Made by a program: the position numbers and the translations under genes. From Hyphomicrobiales bacterium (GTDB lineage Bacteria > Pseudomonadota > Alphaproteobacteria > Rhizobiales > Beijerinckiaceae), in contig JAIXTP010000009.1 of assembly GCA_027483895.1 (NCBI GenBank), positions 1 through 64,000 of the forward strand: DNA of 64,000 nt, given 5' to 3'. Within the stretch, counting starts at the first letter, position 1. Each line of letters starts with the position of its first letter. The notes beneath the pieces were generated by a model. It had not been told where the DNA came from, made no database searches, and saw nothing but the letters and a program-made list of their open reading frames with translations. Below are positions 53,903-63,620 of this stretch, piece after piece.

Positions 53903-54970
53903 ATGTCCGAAGCCGTTTTCTTCACGCCGGCGCGGTCCTTCACCGTCGCCGAAATCGCCGCGACGGTGGGTGCGCCGCTTCCCGAGGGTGCCGACGGATC
54001 CCGCGAGATCGTCGGCGTAGCGCCGCTCGATCGTGCCGGGCCCCGCGATCTCGTCTTCCTCGACAATCCGCGCTACGCGGGCGAGCTCGATACGACGACC
54101 GCCGCGGCCTGTCTCGTCGCTCCGAAATATGCCGGCCGTGTTCCGGCAGGCACCATCGCGCTGGTCACCCCGCATCCTTATCATGCCTTCGCGGCCGTCC
54201 TCGGCGCGCTCTTTCCCGAGGCGATGCGTCCCGGTTCGGTCTTCGGCTCGAGCGGTATCGCGCCGGGTTCGATCGTCCATCCCTCGGCGAGGCTCGAACA
54301 GGACGTGACGGTCGATCCCGGTGCCGTCGTCGGGCCCGGCGCCGAGATCGGGTCCGGCACCGTCATCGCCGCCAATGCGGTGATCGGGCCGGGCGTGCGG
54401 ATCGGCCGGAACTGCTCCATCGGCCCCTCGGCCTCGGTGATCCACGCGCTGCTCGGCAACGGCGTGATCATTCATGGCGGTGCCCGCATCGGCCAGGACG
54501 GCTTCGGTTTCGCCATGGGCGCGAAGCATCTCAAGGTCCCGCAGATCGGCCGGGTCGTCATTCAGGACAACGTCGAGATCGGCGCCAATACGACGATCGA
54601 CCGGGGCGCGAACCGGGACACGATCATCGGCGAGGGCACGAAGATCGACAACCTCGTCCAGATCGCCCACAACGTCGTGATCGGGCGCCACTGCGTGATC
54701 GTCGCCAATGTCGGGATATCGGGCTCTACGACGCTCGAGGACTATGTGGTGCTGGGCGGCGGCGTCGGCGTCGTCGGCCATGCACGCATCGGCAAGGGCG
54801 CGCAGGTCGCGGGCGCCAGCAACATCGCGGGCGACGTTCCGGCCGGAGCGCGTTTCGGCGGGACGCCGGCCAAGCCGATCCGGCAATGGTTCCGCGAAGT
54901 GAGCATTCTGGGATCGCTTGCAAAAAAGGGCGGTGCGGGCGAAAAGCCCCCCGAGGACGGCACGGCTTGA
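53903..54970 (+). CDS. lpxD: UDP-3-O-(3-hydroxyacyl)glucosamine N-acyltransferase
   Basis: A 355-residue LpxD. The N-terminal uridine-binding domain ([36 protein letters not shown]) precedes left-handed beta-helix hexapeptide repeats (about 110-290) with catalytic His in the HIGQ-like [14 protein letters not shown] and [10 protein letters not shown]. It adds the second acyl chain in lipid A synthesis. It follows the bamA hairpin by 8 nt after the T run. Confidence 0.95.
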   Translation: MSEAVFFTPARSFTVAEIAATVGAPLPEGADGSREIVGVAPLDRAGPRDLVFLDNPRYAGELDTTTAAACLVAPKYAGRVPAGTIALVTPHPYHAFAAVLGALFPEAMRPGSVFGSSGIAPGSIVHPSARLEQDVTVDPGAVVGPGAEIGSGTVIAANAVIGPGVRIGRNCSIGPSASVIHALLGNGVIIHGGARIGQDGFGFAMGAKHLKVPQIGRVVIQDNVEIGANTTIDRGANRDTIIGEGTKIDNLVQIAHNVVIGRHCVIVANVGISGSTTLEDYVVLGGGVGVVGHARIGKGAQVAGASNIAGDVPAGARFGGTPAKPIRQWFREVSILGSLAKKGGAGEKPPEDGTA

Positions 54971-55004
54971 GCTCGCTCGGCCGGGTCGGCAAGGAGACAT
55001 TGCG

Positions 55005-55469
55005 ATGAACGAGACGGTCCCCGTCGCGCTGGAATCGGCCGACATCATGAAGGTGCTGGAGCTTCTGCCGCACCGCTATCCGTTCCTTCTGGTCGACAAG
55101 ATCCGCGACATCGCCGGCGACGAGTCCTGCGTCGGCATCAAGAACGTCACGATCAACGAGCCGCAGTTCATGGGCCATTTCCCGGGTCGCCCGGTGATGC
55201 CCGGCGTCATGATCATCGAAGGCATGGCTCAGACGGCGGGCGCCATCTGCGTCGCCTCGAAGCTCGGTACGGCCCGGCCGAAGGTCGTGTATTTCATGAC
55301 CATCGACGGCGTGAAGTTCCGCAAGCCGGTCGTGCCCGGCGACGTCGTCGAGTACCACATGACCAAGCTGAAGCAGCGCGGGAACATGTGGTGGTACCAC
55401 GGCGACGCGAAGGTCGACGGCAAGGTCGTCGCCGAAGCGGATCTCAGCGCCATGCTGGTGCTCGAGTGA
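55005..55469 (+). CDS. fabZ: 3-Hydroxyacyl-[ACP] dehydratase FabZ
   Basis: A 154-residue hot-dog protein. Catalytic His58 lies in [14 protein letters not shown] and Glu72 in [19 protein letters not shown] is at 21-32. It dehydrates 3-hydroxyacyl-ACP in fatty acid synthesis and competes with LpxA and LpxD for the same substrate, hence its place between them. CAAGGAG precedes the ATG at 55005. Confidence 0.96.
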   Translation: MNETVPVALESADIMKVLELLPHRYPFLLVDKIRDIAGDESCVGIKNVTINEPQFMGHFPGRPVMPGVMIIEGMAQTAGAICVASKLGTARPKVVYFMTIDGVKFRKPVVPGDVVEYHMTKLKQRGNMWWYHGDAKVDGKVVAEADLSAMLVLE

Positions 55470-55474
55470 TCGCC

Positions 55475-56275
55475 ATGGCCGGCATTCATCCGCTTTCCGT
55501 CGTCGATCCTGCGGCCAAGCTCGGGGCCGACGTGGTCGTAGGGCCGTTCTGCACGGTCGGGCCCGAGGTCGAACTGGGCGACGGCTGCGAACTGGTCAGC
55601 CATGTCGCGGTCTGGGGAAAGACCACGATCGGGCCGCGCACCCGGATCTTCCCCTTCGCTTCGATCGGCCATCAGCCGCAGGATCTGAAATTCCACGGGG
55701 AACCGTCGACGCTGTCCATCGGCGCGGATTGCATGATCCGCGAGGGCGTGACCATGAACCCCGGGACCGAGGGCGGCGGCCTCGTGACGGAAGTGGGCGA
55801 CCGCTGCGTCTTCCTCGCGGGCTCGCATGTCGCGCATGACTGCCGCGTCGGCAGCAACGTCATCTTCTCGAACAACGTGATGTTGGCGGGCCATTGCCGC
55901 GTCGGCGATTTCGCCATCATCGGCGGCGGCGCCGCGGTCCATCAATATTGCCGCATCGGGGCGCATGCCTTCATCGGCGGACTGTCCGGCGTCGAGAACG
56001 ATGTGATCCCCTACGGCATCGCGATCGGCAATCGCGCGCATCTCGCAGGCCTGAACATCGTGGGCCTCAAGCGTCGCGGTTTCCCGCGCGAGGTCATCCA
56101 CGAGATCCGCCGTGCCTATCGCCTGCTGTTCGCGGACGAAGGCACGCTGCAGGAGCGCGTCGAGGACGTCGCGGGCGAATTCTCGGCCCATGCGACCATC
56201 ACCGAGATCCTCGATTTCATTCGTCAGGGCGGCGACCGCTCCATCTGCACGCCGCGCGACGCGCACGAGGCCTGA
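55475..56275 (+). CDS. lpxA: Acyl-[ACP]-UDP-N-acetylglucosamine O-acyltransferase
   Basis: A 266-residue LpxA. Hexapeptide repeats fill residues 5-190 and the helical C-terminus follows (EIRRAYRLLFADEGTLQERVEDVA). Catalytic His is in the SHVAHDCRVG segment near 122. It begins lipid A synthesis. ATG 55475 (MAGIHPLSVVDP) was chosen; GTG 55466, which overlaps the fabZ stop (GTGA), would add three residues and is equally open. lpxI starts 5 nt after its stop. Confidence 0.94.
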   Translation: MAGIHPLSVVDPAAKLGADVVVGPFCTVGPEVELGDGCELVSHVAVWGKTTIGPRTRIFPFASIGHQPQDLKFHGEPSTLSIGADCMIREGVTMNPGTEGGGLVTEVGDRCVFLAGSHVAHDCRVGSNVIFSNNVMLAGHCRVGDFAIIGGGAAVHQYCRIGAHAFIGGLSGVENDVIPYGIAIGNRAHLAGLNIVGLKRRGFPREVIHEIRRAYRLLFADEGTLQERVEDVAGEFSAHATITEILDFIRQGGDRSICTPRDAHEA

Positions 56276-56279
56276 GGCT

Positions 56280-57119
56280 TTGGGCGCGCCGCGCCGCATC
56301 GCGATCGTCGCGGGAAGCGGTGCCTTTCCGCGTGAAGTGGCGGCCGCGTGTCGGGCGGCCGGCGACGAACCGGTGACGATCGCATTGCGCGGCTTCGCCG
56401 ATCGCGTCACGCGGCGGGAAGCCGCCGCCGTCGTCGACATGCTGGATCCGGCGGGGCTCATCGCGCACCTTGCCGCTCTCCGTCCCGACGGCGTGGTTCT
56501 CGCGGGCGGCGTCCTGCGCCCCGGTCCTCTGGCGGTCGCATCGGCCTATGCCGCCTTCCGAAACAGGAACGAGATCGCGCGGGTCCTCGCTTTGGGAGAC
56601 GACGGCCTGCTGCGGGCGGTCGTCGCCTTCATCGAAGAGCATGGCTGGCCGGTCCTCGGGGCGGATGCCGTCGCTCCCGCGCTGCTGGCCCGCGAAGGCG
56701 CCTTGACCGTGCGGGAGCCCGACGCCGACCACGAGGCCGCCATCCGGACGGGGCGTGCCTGTCTCGCGGCTCTGGCGCCTTTCGATGTGGGTCAGGCGCT
56801 CGTGGTATCCGGGTCTCGCATCCTTGCTGTGGAAGGGCCCGAAGGGACGCGCGCGATGCTCGCGCGGGTCGCCGAGATGCGCCGCAAGGGACGCTTGCGG
56901 AAGGATGATCCGCCGGGAATTCTCGTGAAGGCCGCCAAGGCCGGGCAGGACAGGCGCGTGGATCTGCCGGCCGTCGGACCTTTGACGGTTTCCGAAGCGG
57001 CCGAGGCGGGCTTGGCGGGGATCGCGGTGGCGGCGGGCGACGTCATCCTCATCGAGAGAGAGGAACTGGTGCGGGCCGCCGAACGTCGGGGGCTTTTCGT
57101 TGCGGGGTTCGCGGCATGA
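56280..57119 (+). CDS. lpxI: UDP-2,3-diacylglucosamine pyrophosphatase LpxI
   Basis: 279 residues from TTG 56280 (MGAPRRIAIVAGSGAFPREVA). LpxI (DUF1009) hydrolyses UDP-diacylglucosamine to lipid X in many alphaproteobacteria in place of LpxH. Seen: ALGDDGLLRAVVAFIEEHGW near residue 100, a DUF1009-like VVSGSRILAVEGPEGTRAML near 178 and DLPAVGPLTVSEAAEAGLAGIAVAAG near 230. TTG is the only start that keeps the N-terminal strand. Its stop overlaps the lpxB ATG by 4 nt. Confidence 0.92.
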   Translation: MGAPRRIAIVAGSGAFPREVAAACRAAGDEPVTIALRGFADRVTRREAAAVVDMLDPAGLIAHLAALRPDGVVLAGGVLRPGPLAVASAYAAFRNRNEIARVLALGDDGLLRAVVAFIEEHGWPVLGADAVAPALLAREGALTVREPDADHEAAIRTGRACLAALAPFDVGQALVVSGSRILAVEGPEGTRAMLARVAEMRRKGRLRKDDPPGILVKAAKAGQDRRVDLPAVGPLTVSEAAEAGLAGIAVAAGDVILIEREELVRAAERRGLFVAGFAA

Positions 57120-58276
57120 CGCGGGACGGCACGCTGACCGTCGGCATCATTGCGGGCGAAGCCTCCGGCGATCAGCTCGGCTTCAAGGTCATGCGCGCCT
57201 TGCGCGAGCGCGCCGGCCGCGAGGTCCGCTTCGTCGGCGTCGGCGGCGAGCGCATGACGGGGGAGGGGCTCGACAGCGCCTTTCCGTTGGCCGACATCGC
57301 GGTCATGGGCATCCTGCCGGTCATCGCGCGCCTGCCGACCGTCCTGCGCCGCATTCGCGACGCGGCGCGGACCATCATCGAGGCGCGGCCGGACGTGCTC
57401 GTCGTCATCGACAGCCCGGACTTCACGCATCGGGTCGCCAAGCGCGTCCGCAAGGCGCTCCCCGATCTTCCCGTCGTCGATTATGTGAGCCCCAGCGTCT
57501 GGGCATGGCGGCCCGGCCGGGCGAAGGCGATGCGGGCCTATACGGACCACGTTCTCGCATTGCTGCCCTTCGAGCCGGCCGCGCATGAGCGGCTCGGGGG
57601 CCCCGCCTGCACCTATGTCGGCCATCCGCTGACGGAACGTCTTTCCGAATTGCGGCCGAACGCCGAGGAGGCCCGGCGCCGCCTCGCGGACCCGCCGATC
57701 CTGGTCGTTCTTCCGGGGAGCAGGCGTTCCGAAATCTCGCGGCTCATGGAGCCCTTCGGCCGTGCCGTCGCAAGGATCGCGGAAGCGTCGGGAGGCGAGG
57801 TCGACGTCGTCGTGCCCGCCGTCGCGCATCTCGAAGGCGAGATCCGGAGGGCGGCGGCGCTGTGGCCCGTCGCGCCCCGCATCGTCACCGGCGAGGCGGC
57901 GAAGCTGCAAGCCTTCCGGACGGCGCGCGCGGCACTCGCCGCCTCCGGTACCGTCACGCTCGAACTCGCGCTCGCGCAGGTTCCCATGGTCGTGGGCTAT
58001 CGCGTGTCGAAGCTCGAGGAACAGCTGAAGCACCTCATCACGGTCTCGTCGATCGTGCTGCCCAATCTGATCTTGGGAGAGAACGCGATTCCGGAACTGC
58101 TTCAGGAGGCGTGTTCGCCGGAGCGGATCGCTTCCGCCGTCCTGCCGCTGCTGCATGACGGGCCGGAGCGCGAGGCCCAGCTCGCCGCTCTGCAGAGGCT
58201 AGACGGTTTGATGGCAACCGACCGCGAGCCGAGCATCAAGGCGGCCGACATCGTGCTCGGTCTCGTCCGGGCTTGA
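57116..58276 (+). CDS. lpxB: Lipid-A-disaccharide synthase
   Basis: A 386-residue GT19 glycosyltransferase. It joins UDP-diacylglucosamine to lipid X. Family marks: GIIAGEASGDQLGFKVM near residue 9, VGVGGERMTGEGL near 40, DYVSPSVWAWRPGRA near 121, HPLTERL and LPGSRRSEISRLMEPF near 198, and ASGTVTLELALAQVPMVVGYR near 280. It ends the lipid A block, convergent with gltA. Confidence 0.96.
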   Translation: MTRDGTLTVGIIAGEASGDQLGFKVMRALRERAGREVRFVGVGGERMTGEGLDSAFPLADIAVMGILPVIARLPTVLRRIRDAARTIIEARPDVLVVIDSPDFTHRVAKRVRKALPDLPVVDYVSPSVWAWRPGRAKAMRAYTDHVLALLPFEPAAHERLGGPACTYVGHPLTERLSELRPNAEEARRRLADPPILVVLPGSRRSEISRLMEPFGRAVARIAEASGGEVDVVVPAVAHLEGEIRRAAALWPVAPRIVTGEAAKLQAFRTARAALAASGTVTLELALAQVPMVVGYRVSKLEEQLKHLITVSSIVLPNLILGENAIPELLQEACSPERIASAVLPLLHDGPEREAQLAALQRLDGLMATDREPSIKAADIVLGLVRA

Positions 58277-58298
58277 ACTTCCCGCCTCGGCCGGAACG

Positions 58299-58321
58299 AA
58301 AAAGGGGCCCTTGCGGGCCCC
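58299..58321 (-). terminator. Terminator of gltA (between lpxB and gltA)
   Basis: GGGGCCC at 58304-58310 pairs with GGGCCCC at 58315-58321. On the minus strand the stem is followed by TTTTT (complement of 58299-58303), so it ends gltA. It may also stop lpxB transcription. Confidence 0.75.
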
Positions 58322-58344
58322 TGATCTTCGTGCGGAATGCGCGT

Positions 58345-59631
58345 TCAGCGCTTCTGCATCGGAACGTAGTCGCGCTTCGGCGAGCCGGTATAGAGCTGGC
58401 GCGGACGGCCGATGCGCTGGCCCGGATCCTCGATCATTTCCGACCACTGGGCAATCCAGCCGACGGTGCGGGCAAGCGCGAAGAGCACCGTGAACATCGA
58501 GGTCGGGAAGCCCATCGCCTTCAGCGTGATGCCCGAATAGAAGTCGATGTTCGGATAGAGCTTCTTCTCGATGAAATACTCGTCGGAGAGCGCGATGCGC
58601 TCCAGCTCCATGGCGACTTCGAGAAGCGGATCGTCCTTCAGGCCGAGTTCGCCGAGCACTTCGTGCGTGGTCCGCTGCATGATCTTCGCGCGCGGATCGT
58701 AGTTCTTGTACACGCGATGGCCGAAGCCCATCAGGCGGAACGGGTCGTTCTTGTCCTTGGCGCGACGGACGAATTCCGGAATGCGGTCGACCGTGCCGAT
58801 CTCTTCGAGCATCCGCAGCGCCGCTTCGTTGGCGCCGCCATGGGCGGGACCCCAGAGGCAGGCGATGCCGGCCGCGATGCAGGCGAACGGGTTGGCGCCC
58901 GACGAACCGGCGAGACGGACCGTGGAGGTCGACGCGTTCTGCTCATGGTCCGCATGCAGGGTGAAGATGCGGTCGAGAGCGCGCGCGAGGATCGGGTTCG
59001 GCTTGTAGTCCTCGCACGGCACGGCGAAGCACATGCGCAGGAAGTTCGACGAGTAGTCGAGCGAGTTCTGCGGATACACGAAAGGCTGGCCGATCGAGTA
59101 CTTGTAGGCCATGGCCGCGAGCGTCGGCATCTTCGCGATCATGCGCATCGAAGCGACCATGCGCTGATGCGGATCCGAAATGTCGGTAGAGTCGTGATAG
59201 AAGGCCGAGAGCGCGCCGACGGACGCCACCATGACGGCCATCGGATGCGCGTCGCGGCGGAAGCCCTGGAAGAAGCGCATCATCTGCTCGTGCACCATCG
59301 TGTGGCGCGTGATGCGGTAGTCGAAATCCGCCTTCTGCGAGGGGGTCGGCAGCTCGCCGTAAAGCAGCAGGTAGCAGGTCTCGAGGAAGTCGCCGTGCTC
59401 CGCCAGCTGCTCGATCGGGTAACCGCGATAGAGCAGAATGCCCTCGTCGCCGTCGATATAGGTGATCTTGGACTCGCAGCTCGCCGTCGAGGTGAACCCG
59501 GGATCGTAGGTGAACATCCCCGTCTGGGCGTAGAGCTTGCCGATGTCGACGACGCTCGGGCCGATGGTTCCGGCCTTGACGGGCATGTCGACCTTCTTGT
59601 CGGCGACGGTGATGGCGGCGGATGCGCTCAT
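58345..59631 (-). CDS. gltA: Citrate synthase (type II)
   Basis: A 428-residue type II, NADH-sensitive-size citrate synthase. It condenses acetyl-CoA and oxaloacetate. Seen: [39 protein letters not shown], catalytic His in [17 protein letters not shown] near residue 260-270, [17 protein letters not shown] near 302 and [16 protein letters not shown] (catalytic Asp) near 360. ATG 59631 ([13 protein letters not shown]) fits the family; an in-frame ATG 36 nt upstream is less likely. A 204-nt spacer upstream contains a GACCCGG-ATTT-CCGGGTC hairpin (59690-59707). Confidence 0.97.
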   Translation of the reverse strand: MSASAAITVADKKVDMPVKAGTIGPSVVDIGKLYAQTGMFTYDPGFTSTASCESKITYIDGDEGILLYRGYPIEQLAEHGDFLETCYLLLYGELPTPSQKADFDYRITRHTMVHEQMMRFFQGFRRDAHPMAVMVASVGALSAFYHDSTDISDPHQRMVASMRMIAKMPTLAAMAYKYSIGQPFVYPQNSLDYSSNFLRMCFAVPCEDYKPNPILARALDRIFTLHADHEQNASTSTVRLAGSSGANPFACIAAGIACLWGPAHGGANEAALRMLEEIGTVDRIPEFVRRAKDKNDPFRLMGFGHRVYKNYDPRAKIMQRTTHEVLGELGLKDDPLLEVAMELERIALSDEYFIEKKLYPNIDFYSGITLKAMGFPTSMFTVLFALARTVGWIAQWSEMIEDPGQRIGRPRQLYTGSPKRDYVPMQKR

Positions 59632-59689
59632 TACGGGATCCTCAAGCAGAAGTTGAAGCCGGCTCACCCCGATCGGGCATCTTGTCCGG

Positions 59690-59707
59690 GACCCGGATTT
59701 CCGGGTC
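59690..59707 (-). promoter_or_regulatory. Hairpin in the gltA 5' region
   Basis: GACCCGG-ATTT-CCGGGTC, perfect 7-bp stem, about 60 nt upstream of the gltA ATG. It may belong to the gltA leader or end gltX messages. No T run follows on the minus strand. Confidence 0.35.
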
Positions 59708-59835
59708 TCGGAGGGCCTTCCCGGAGGACCGGGCGAGCCCGAGCGCCTTTCACGGATTTCGCGGAAGCTCGGTCGTTGCTAGCTCAATTCCGACAGGCGC
59801 ACAACCGCGTCGAAAGACGATGAGATGCGTCCGGA

Positions 59836-61263
59836 TCAGGCGGCTGCGACGGCGTCGCGAAGCCGGGCGAGGCACTCGTCCCGACCCAGCACGGCCATGA
59901 CGTCGAACAGACCCGGCGAGGTCGCGCGGCCCGTCAGCGCGGCCCGCAGGGGCTGCGCCACCTGGCCCAGTTTCGCGCCGGTCGCCTCCGCTTCCTCCCG
60001 CACCGCCGCTTCGGTGGTCGCGGCGTTCCACTCGGCCGAGGCTTCGAGCCGCGGCAGGACCGAGGCGAGGCGCGCGCGGCCCGCGTCATCGAGCAGGGCC
60101 TTGGCCTTCGGCTCGAAATTCAGCGGGCGCGAGGCGTAAAGGTAATAGGCGGAGTCCATCAGCTCGACGAGGGTCTTGGCGCGTTCCTTGAGGCCCGGCA
60201 TCGCGGCGAGGAATTTGGCTTCGAGATCCGGCGAGAGCGCGGACGGCCAGCCCTTTTCGGGATCCGCGACGGGCAGGAGACCGCCGATCGCGCCCACCAG
60301 CGCCGCATCGTCCGACGCGCGCATATAGTGGCCGTTGATATGCTCGAGCTTTGCGAAATCGAAGCGCGCGGGCGAGCGGCCGACGGCATCGAGGTCGAAC
60401 ACGGCCGTCATCTCGTCGGTCGAGAAGAATTCCTGATCGCCGTGGCTCCAGCCGAGGCGGACGAGGTAGTTCCTCAGCGCCGCGGGAAGATAGCCCAGCG
60501 CCTGATAGGCCTCGACGCCGAGCGCGCCGTGGCGCTTGGACAGCTTGGCGCCGTCCGGCCCGTGGATCAGCGGGATATGGGCCATGATCGGCACGTCCCA
60601 CCCGCAGGCCTGATAGATCTGCGTCTGGCGGGCGGCGTTGGTGAGATGGTCGTCGCCGCGGATGACATGCGTCACGGCCATGTCGTGATCGTCGACGACG
60701 ACCGCGAGCATGTAGGTGGGGTTTCCGTCGGACCGCAGCAGGACGAGGTCGTCGAGATCCTTGTTCTGCCAGCTCACCCGGCCCTGAACGCGATCCTCGA
60801 CCACTGTCTCGCCTTCGATCGGCGCCTTGAGGCGGATGACGGGCTTCACGCCCGCAGGCGCCTCCGAGGGGTCGCGGTCGCGCCAGCGGCCGTCATAGCG
60901 CATGGGCCGGCCTTCGGCGCGCGCCTTCTCGCGCATCTCGGCGAGTTCCTCCTGCGAGGCGTAGCAGCGATAGGCCTTGCCCTGCGCCAGCAGCATCTCG
61001 GCGACCTCGCGATGCCGCGCGGCGCGGGAGTACTGGTAGACGACGTCGTCGTCCCACGAGATGCCGAGCCAGCGAAGCCCGTCGATGATCGCTTGAATGG
61101 CCGCATCGGTCGAACGCTCGCGGTCGGTGTCCTCGATGCGCAGCAGCATCTTGCCGCCGAAGCGGCGGGCATAGAGCCAGTTGAACAGGGCGGTCCGGGC
61201 GCCGCCGATATGCAGGTAACCGGTGGGCGAGGGCGCGAAGCGCGTGATCACGGGAGCGGACAT
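59836..61263 (-). CDS. gltX: Glutamyl-tRNA synthetase
   Basis: A 475-residue class I synthetase. HIGH-type motif [27 protein letters not shown] near residue 7 and KMSKS-type [15 protein letters not shown] near 240. The N-terminal Rossmann fold and helical C-terminal anticodon domain are both present. It charges tRNA-Glu, and tRNA-Gln where GatCAB is used. It is divergent from comEC and precedes gltA on the same strand. Confidence 0.96.
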   Translation of the reverse strand: MSAPVITRFAPSPTGYLHIGGARTALFNWLYARRFGGKMLLRIEDTDRERSTDAAIQAIIDGLRWLGISWDDDVVYQYSRAARHREVAEMLLAQGKAYRCYASQEELAEMREKARAEGRPMRYDGRWRDRDPSEAPAGVKPVIRLKAPIEGETVVEDRVQGRVSWQNKDLDDLVLLRSDGNPTYMLAVVVDDHDMAVTHVIRGDDHLTNAARQTQIYQACGWDVPIMAHIPLIHGPDGAKLSKRHGALGVEAYQALGYLPAALRNYLVRLGWSHGDQEFFSTDEMTAVFDLDAVGRSPARFDFAKLEHINGHYMRASDDAALVGAIGGLLPVADPEKGWPSALSPDLEAKFLAAMPGLKERAKTLVELMDSAYYLYASRPLNFEPKAKALLDDAGRARLASVLPRLEASAEWNAATTEAAVREEAEATGAKLGQVAQPLRAALTGRATSPGLFDVMAVLGRDECLARLRDAVAAA

Positions 61264-61376
61264 CGGTGTCTCTGCAATTTCGGGTTGTCGGGCGCGGCCG
61301 GCACGACCCGGCGGTGCCGGCCCTTCGCCGGCGCCTCCTCTAGCATCGGACGGCTGCGAGGTTAAGGGCGGGCGCG

Positions 61377-63563
61377 ATGATCGGAGCGCGAGGGGCGGAA
61401 GACCTCGGGGAGAATGCCCCCCGGACGGGCTTCGGTCGCGTCGGTCCGGCGGCGTCCGAGCGCGTGGCCGCTTGGATCGAGACGGAACGGCAGGCGCGCC
61501 GACCCTTCCTTTGGCTGGCGCCCGCGATGATGGCGGGCGTGCTGCTCTATTTTTCGCGCCCGACCGAGCCCGAGGCCGTGCCCGCGGTCGTGCTTGCGCT
61601 CGCCTCTCTCGTCGCGGCGGTGCTGTTGCGCAGGAATGCCGCCGCGCGCGCCGTCGGTCTGGCGCTCTTCGCAGCCTCGGCCGGATTTCTGGCCGCCGTC
61701 GGCAGCACCATGCGGGCCGATGCGCCGGTTCTCGCGGAGGAACGGACCGGCACGATGGAAGCCTTGGTCGAGCGGGTCGATCCGCGCCACGGCGGAGCCA
61801 GGCTTCTGTTGCGGCCCCTCGCGCTCAACGACCGGAGCGGCGAGGCGCTTCCCTTCAAGGTCCGGGTCTCCGCGAAGGGCGACATGCCGGAGGCGGGCGA
61901 CCGCATCCGTGCGGCCGTCCGGCTGATGCCGCCGCCGACCGCCGTTCGTCCGGGCGGTTATGATTTCGCGCGGGACGCCTTTTTCGATCGGATCGGCGCG
62001 GTCGGATCGGTCCCCGGCCGCGTCGCCGTGCTCGATCCCGTCGCTTTGCCGTTCGAACTCCGCTGGCGCGCGGCGCTCGACCGTTACCGCAACGACCTCA
62101 CAGCCCGCATCGCGGCCGCGATCGGAGGCCAGAAGGGCGCCGTCGCGGCCGCGCTCGTCACCGGCAAGCGGGGCTTGATCGACGAAGAAACCAACGAAGC
62201 CCTGCGCGCGGCAGGGATCTATCACGTGGTTTCGATCTCGGGCCTGCATATGGCCATCGCGGCGGGGCTGGTCTTCTGGCTGCTGCGGACCGGCTTTGCG
62301 CTGGCGGGCGGACCGGCGCTGCGCGGCCCCGCCAAGAAATGGGCCGCCTGCGGCGCGATGGTCGCCGCGGTCGCCTATGCCGTCTTCGCGGGCGGCGACG
62401 TCGCGACCGTCAGGGCCATGATCATGACGCTGGTGTTCTTTTCGGCCGTGCTCGCGGATCGACAGGTCGTTTCGATGCGCAATCTCGCGATAACGGCCGT
62501 GCTTCTGCTCCTTGTGCAACCGGAGGCGCTGTTCGGCCCGGGCTTTCAGATGTCGTTCGCCGCCGTTGCCGCCCTCGTGGCGTTCTACGAGCGCATTCCC
62601 GGCATGCCGTCCGCCCGCACGACCGAGGATGCCGACGGGCCGCCGCCCGGGATCTTGCGGCGCCTGATCCGACAAGCGGCCAAGGCGGCGGTCGCGGTCC
62701 TGGTCACGACGATCGTCGCCGAGGCCGCGACGGGACCGTTCGCACTCCATCACTTCCACACCGTCCAGCTTTACGGGCTGGTCGGGAACGCGCTCGCGCT
62801 GCCCTTCGTGTCAATCATCGTGATGCCCGCCGCTTTGGCGGGCGCGCTCGCCGCGCCCTTCGGCATGGACGGGCCGATCTGGACGGTCATGGGTTGGGGT
62901 ACCTCGGCGATGCTGGCCGTGGCGGAGGAGGTCGCGCGCTGGCCGGGCGCGACACAGGCCGTCCCCGCCTTCGGGCCCGGGCCGTTGCTGGCCTTTTCCG
63001 CAGGGTTGCTCCTGGTGACCCTGTGGGTCTCTCCTCTTCGCTGGGTCGGCCTTCTGCCGATCGGTGCGGGCCTGCTCTGGGCGGCGGTCGAGGTCCGGCC
63101 CGACATCTTCGTCGATAGGGGCGGTGCCGCCGTGGCGGTGCGCGGTACGGACGGTCGCCTCGCGGTGGCGGGGAGGAGCCTCGGCAGCTTCACCTTGAGC
63201 CAATGGCTGCGGGCGGACGGCGACATGCGGGACGTCGAGGACCGGTCCTTGCGTCGCGGCGTCGATTGCGACCGCCGCCGATGCCTCCTTCAGCGAGAGA
63301 ACGGCAAGGTCGTGGTTCTCGTCTTCGACCCCGCCGCATTCGCGGCGGCCTGCGCGCCCGGCACGATCGTCGTCGGGGCGCGATACGCGCCTCGTGATTG
63401 CGCCGCGCGGGCGGATGCGGTGATCGACCGCGGCGTGCTCGATGCGGGCGGAGCGGCGGCCCTGATCGAAGGCGCACCGCCGATCCTCCTGACCGATCGG
63501 TCCCCCGCGATGAACAGGCCGTGGACGCCGCGCAAGGCCCGCACGGCCCCGATCCCGGAATGA
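61377..63563 (+). CDS. comEC: ComEC/Rec2 family competence protein
   Basis: A 728-residue polytopic protein. N-terminal DUF4131 region with membrane helices (residues 42-90) and a soluble OB-like part ([23 protein letters not shown]), then the Competence domain (about 210-500: [32 protein letters not shown]), then a C-terminal 160-residue domain. The metallo-beta-lactamase His motif (HxHxDH) of Bacillus ComEC is not visible in that domain. The family imports single-stranded DNA; activity here is not shown. GGGCGCG only precedes the ATG, so start support is modest. Confidence 0.9.
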   Translation: MIGARGAEDLGENAPRTGFGRVGPAASERVAAWIETERQARRPFLWLAPAMMAGVLLYFSRPTEPEAVPAVVLALASLVAAVLLRRNAAARAVGLALFAASAGFLAAVGSTMRADAPVLAEERTGTMEALVERVDPRHGGARLLLRPLALNDRSGEALPFKVRVSAKGDMPEAGDRIRAAVRLMPPPTAVRPGGYDFARDAFFDRIGAVGSVPGRVAVLDPVALPFELRWRAALDRYRNDLTARIAAAIGGQKGAVAAALVTGKRGLIDEETNEALRAAGIYHVVSISGLHMAIAAGLVFWLLRTGFALAGGPALRGPAKKWAACGAMVAAVAYAVFAGGDVATVRAMIMTLVFFSAVLADRQVVSMRNLAITAVLLLLVQPEALFGPGFQMSFAAVAALVAFYERIPGMPSARTTEDADGPPPGILRRLIRQAAKAAVAVLVTTIVAEAATGPFALHHFHTVQLYGLVGNALALPFVSIIVMPAALAGALAAPFGMDGPIWTVMGWGTSAMLAVAEEVARWPGATQAVPAFGPGPLLAFSAGLLLVTLWVSPLRWVGLLPIGAGLLWAAVEVRPDIFVDRGGAAVAVRGTDGRLAVAGRSLGSFTLSQWLRADGDMRDVEDRSLRRGVDCDRRRCLLQRENGKVVVLVFDPAAFAAACAPGTIVVGARYAPRDCAARADAVIDRGVLDAGGAAALIEGAPPILLTDRSPAMNRPWTPRKARTAPIPE

Positions 63564-63564
63564 A

Positions 63565-63594
63565 GAAAGGCGGAGCGCAGCCGCTCCGCCTTTC
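63565..63594. terminator. Bidirectional hairpin between comEC and the RNase E-like gene
   Basis: GAAAGGCGGAGCG at 63565-63577, loop CAGC, CGCTCCGCCTTTC at 63582-63594: 13 perfect base pairs between two converging stops. The A and T edges make it usable on both strands. Confidence 0.65.
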
Positions 63595-63620
63595 GGTCAC
63601 TTGCTGAGGCTCGGGGAGCC

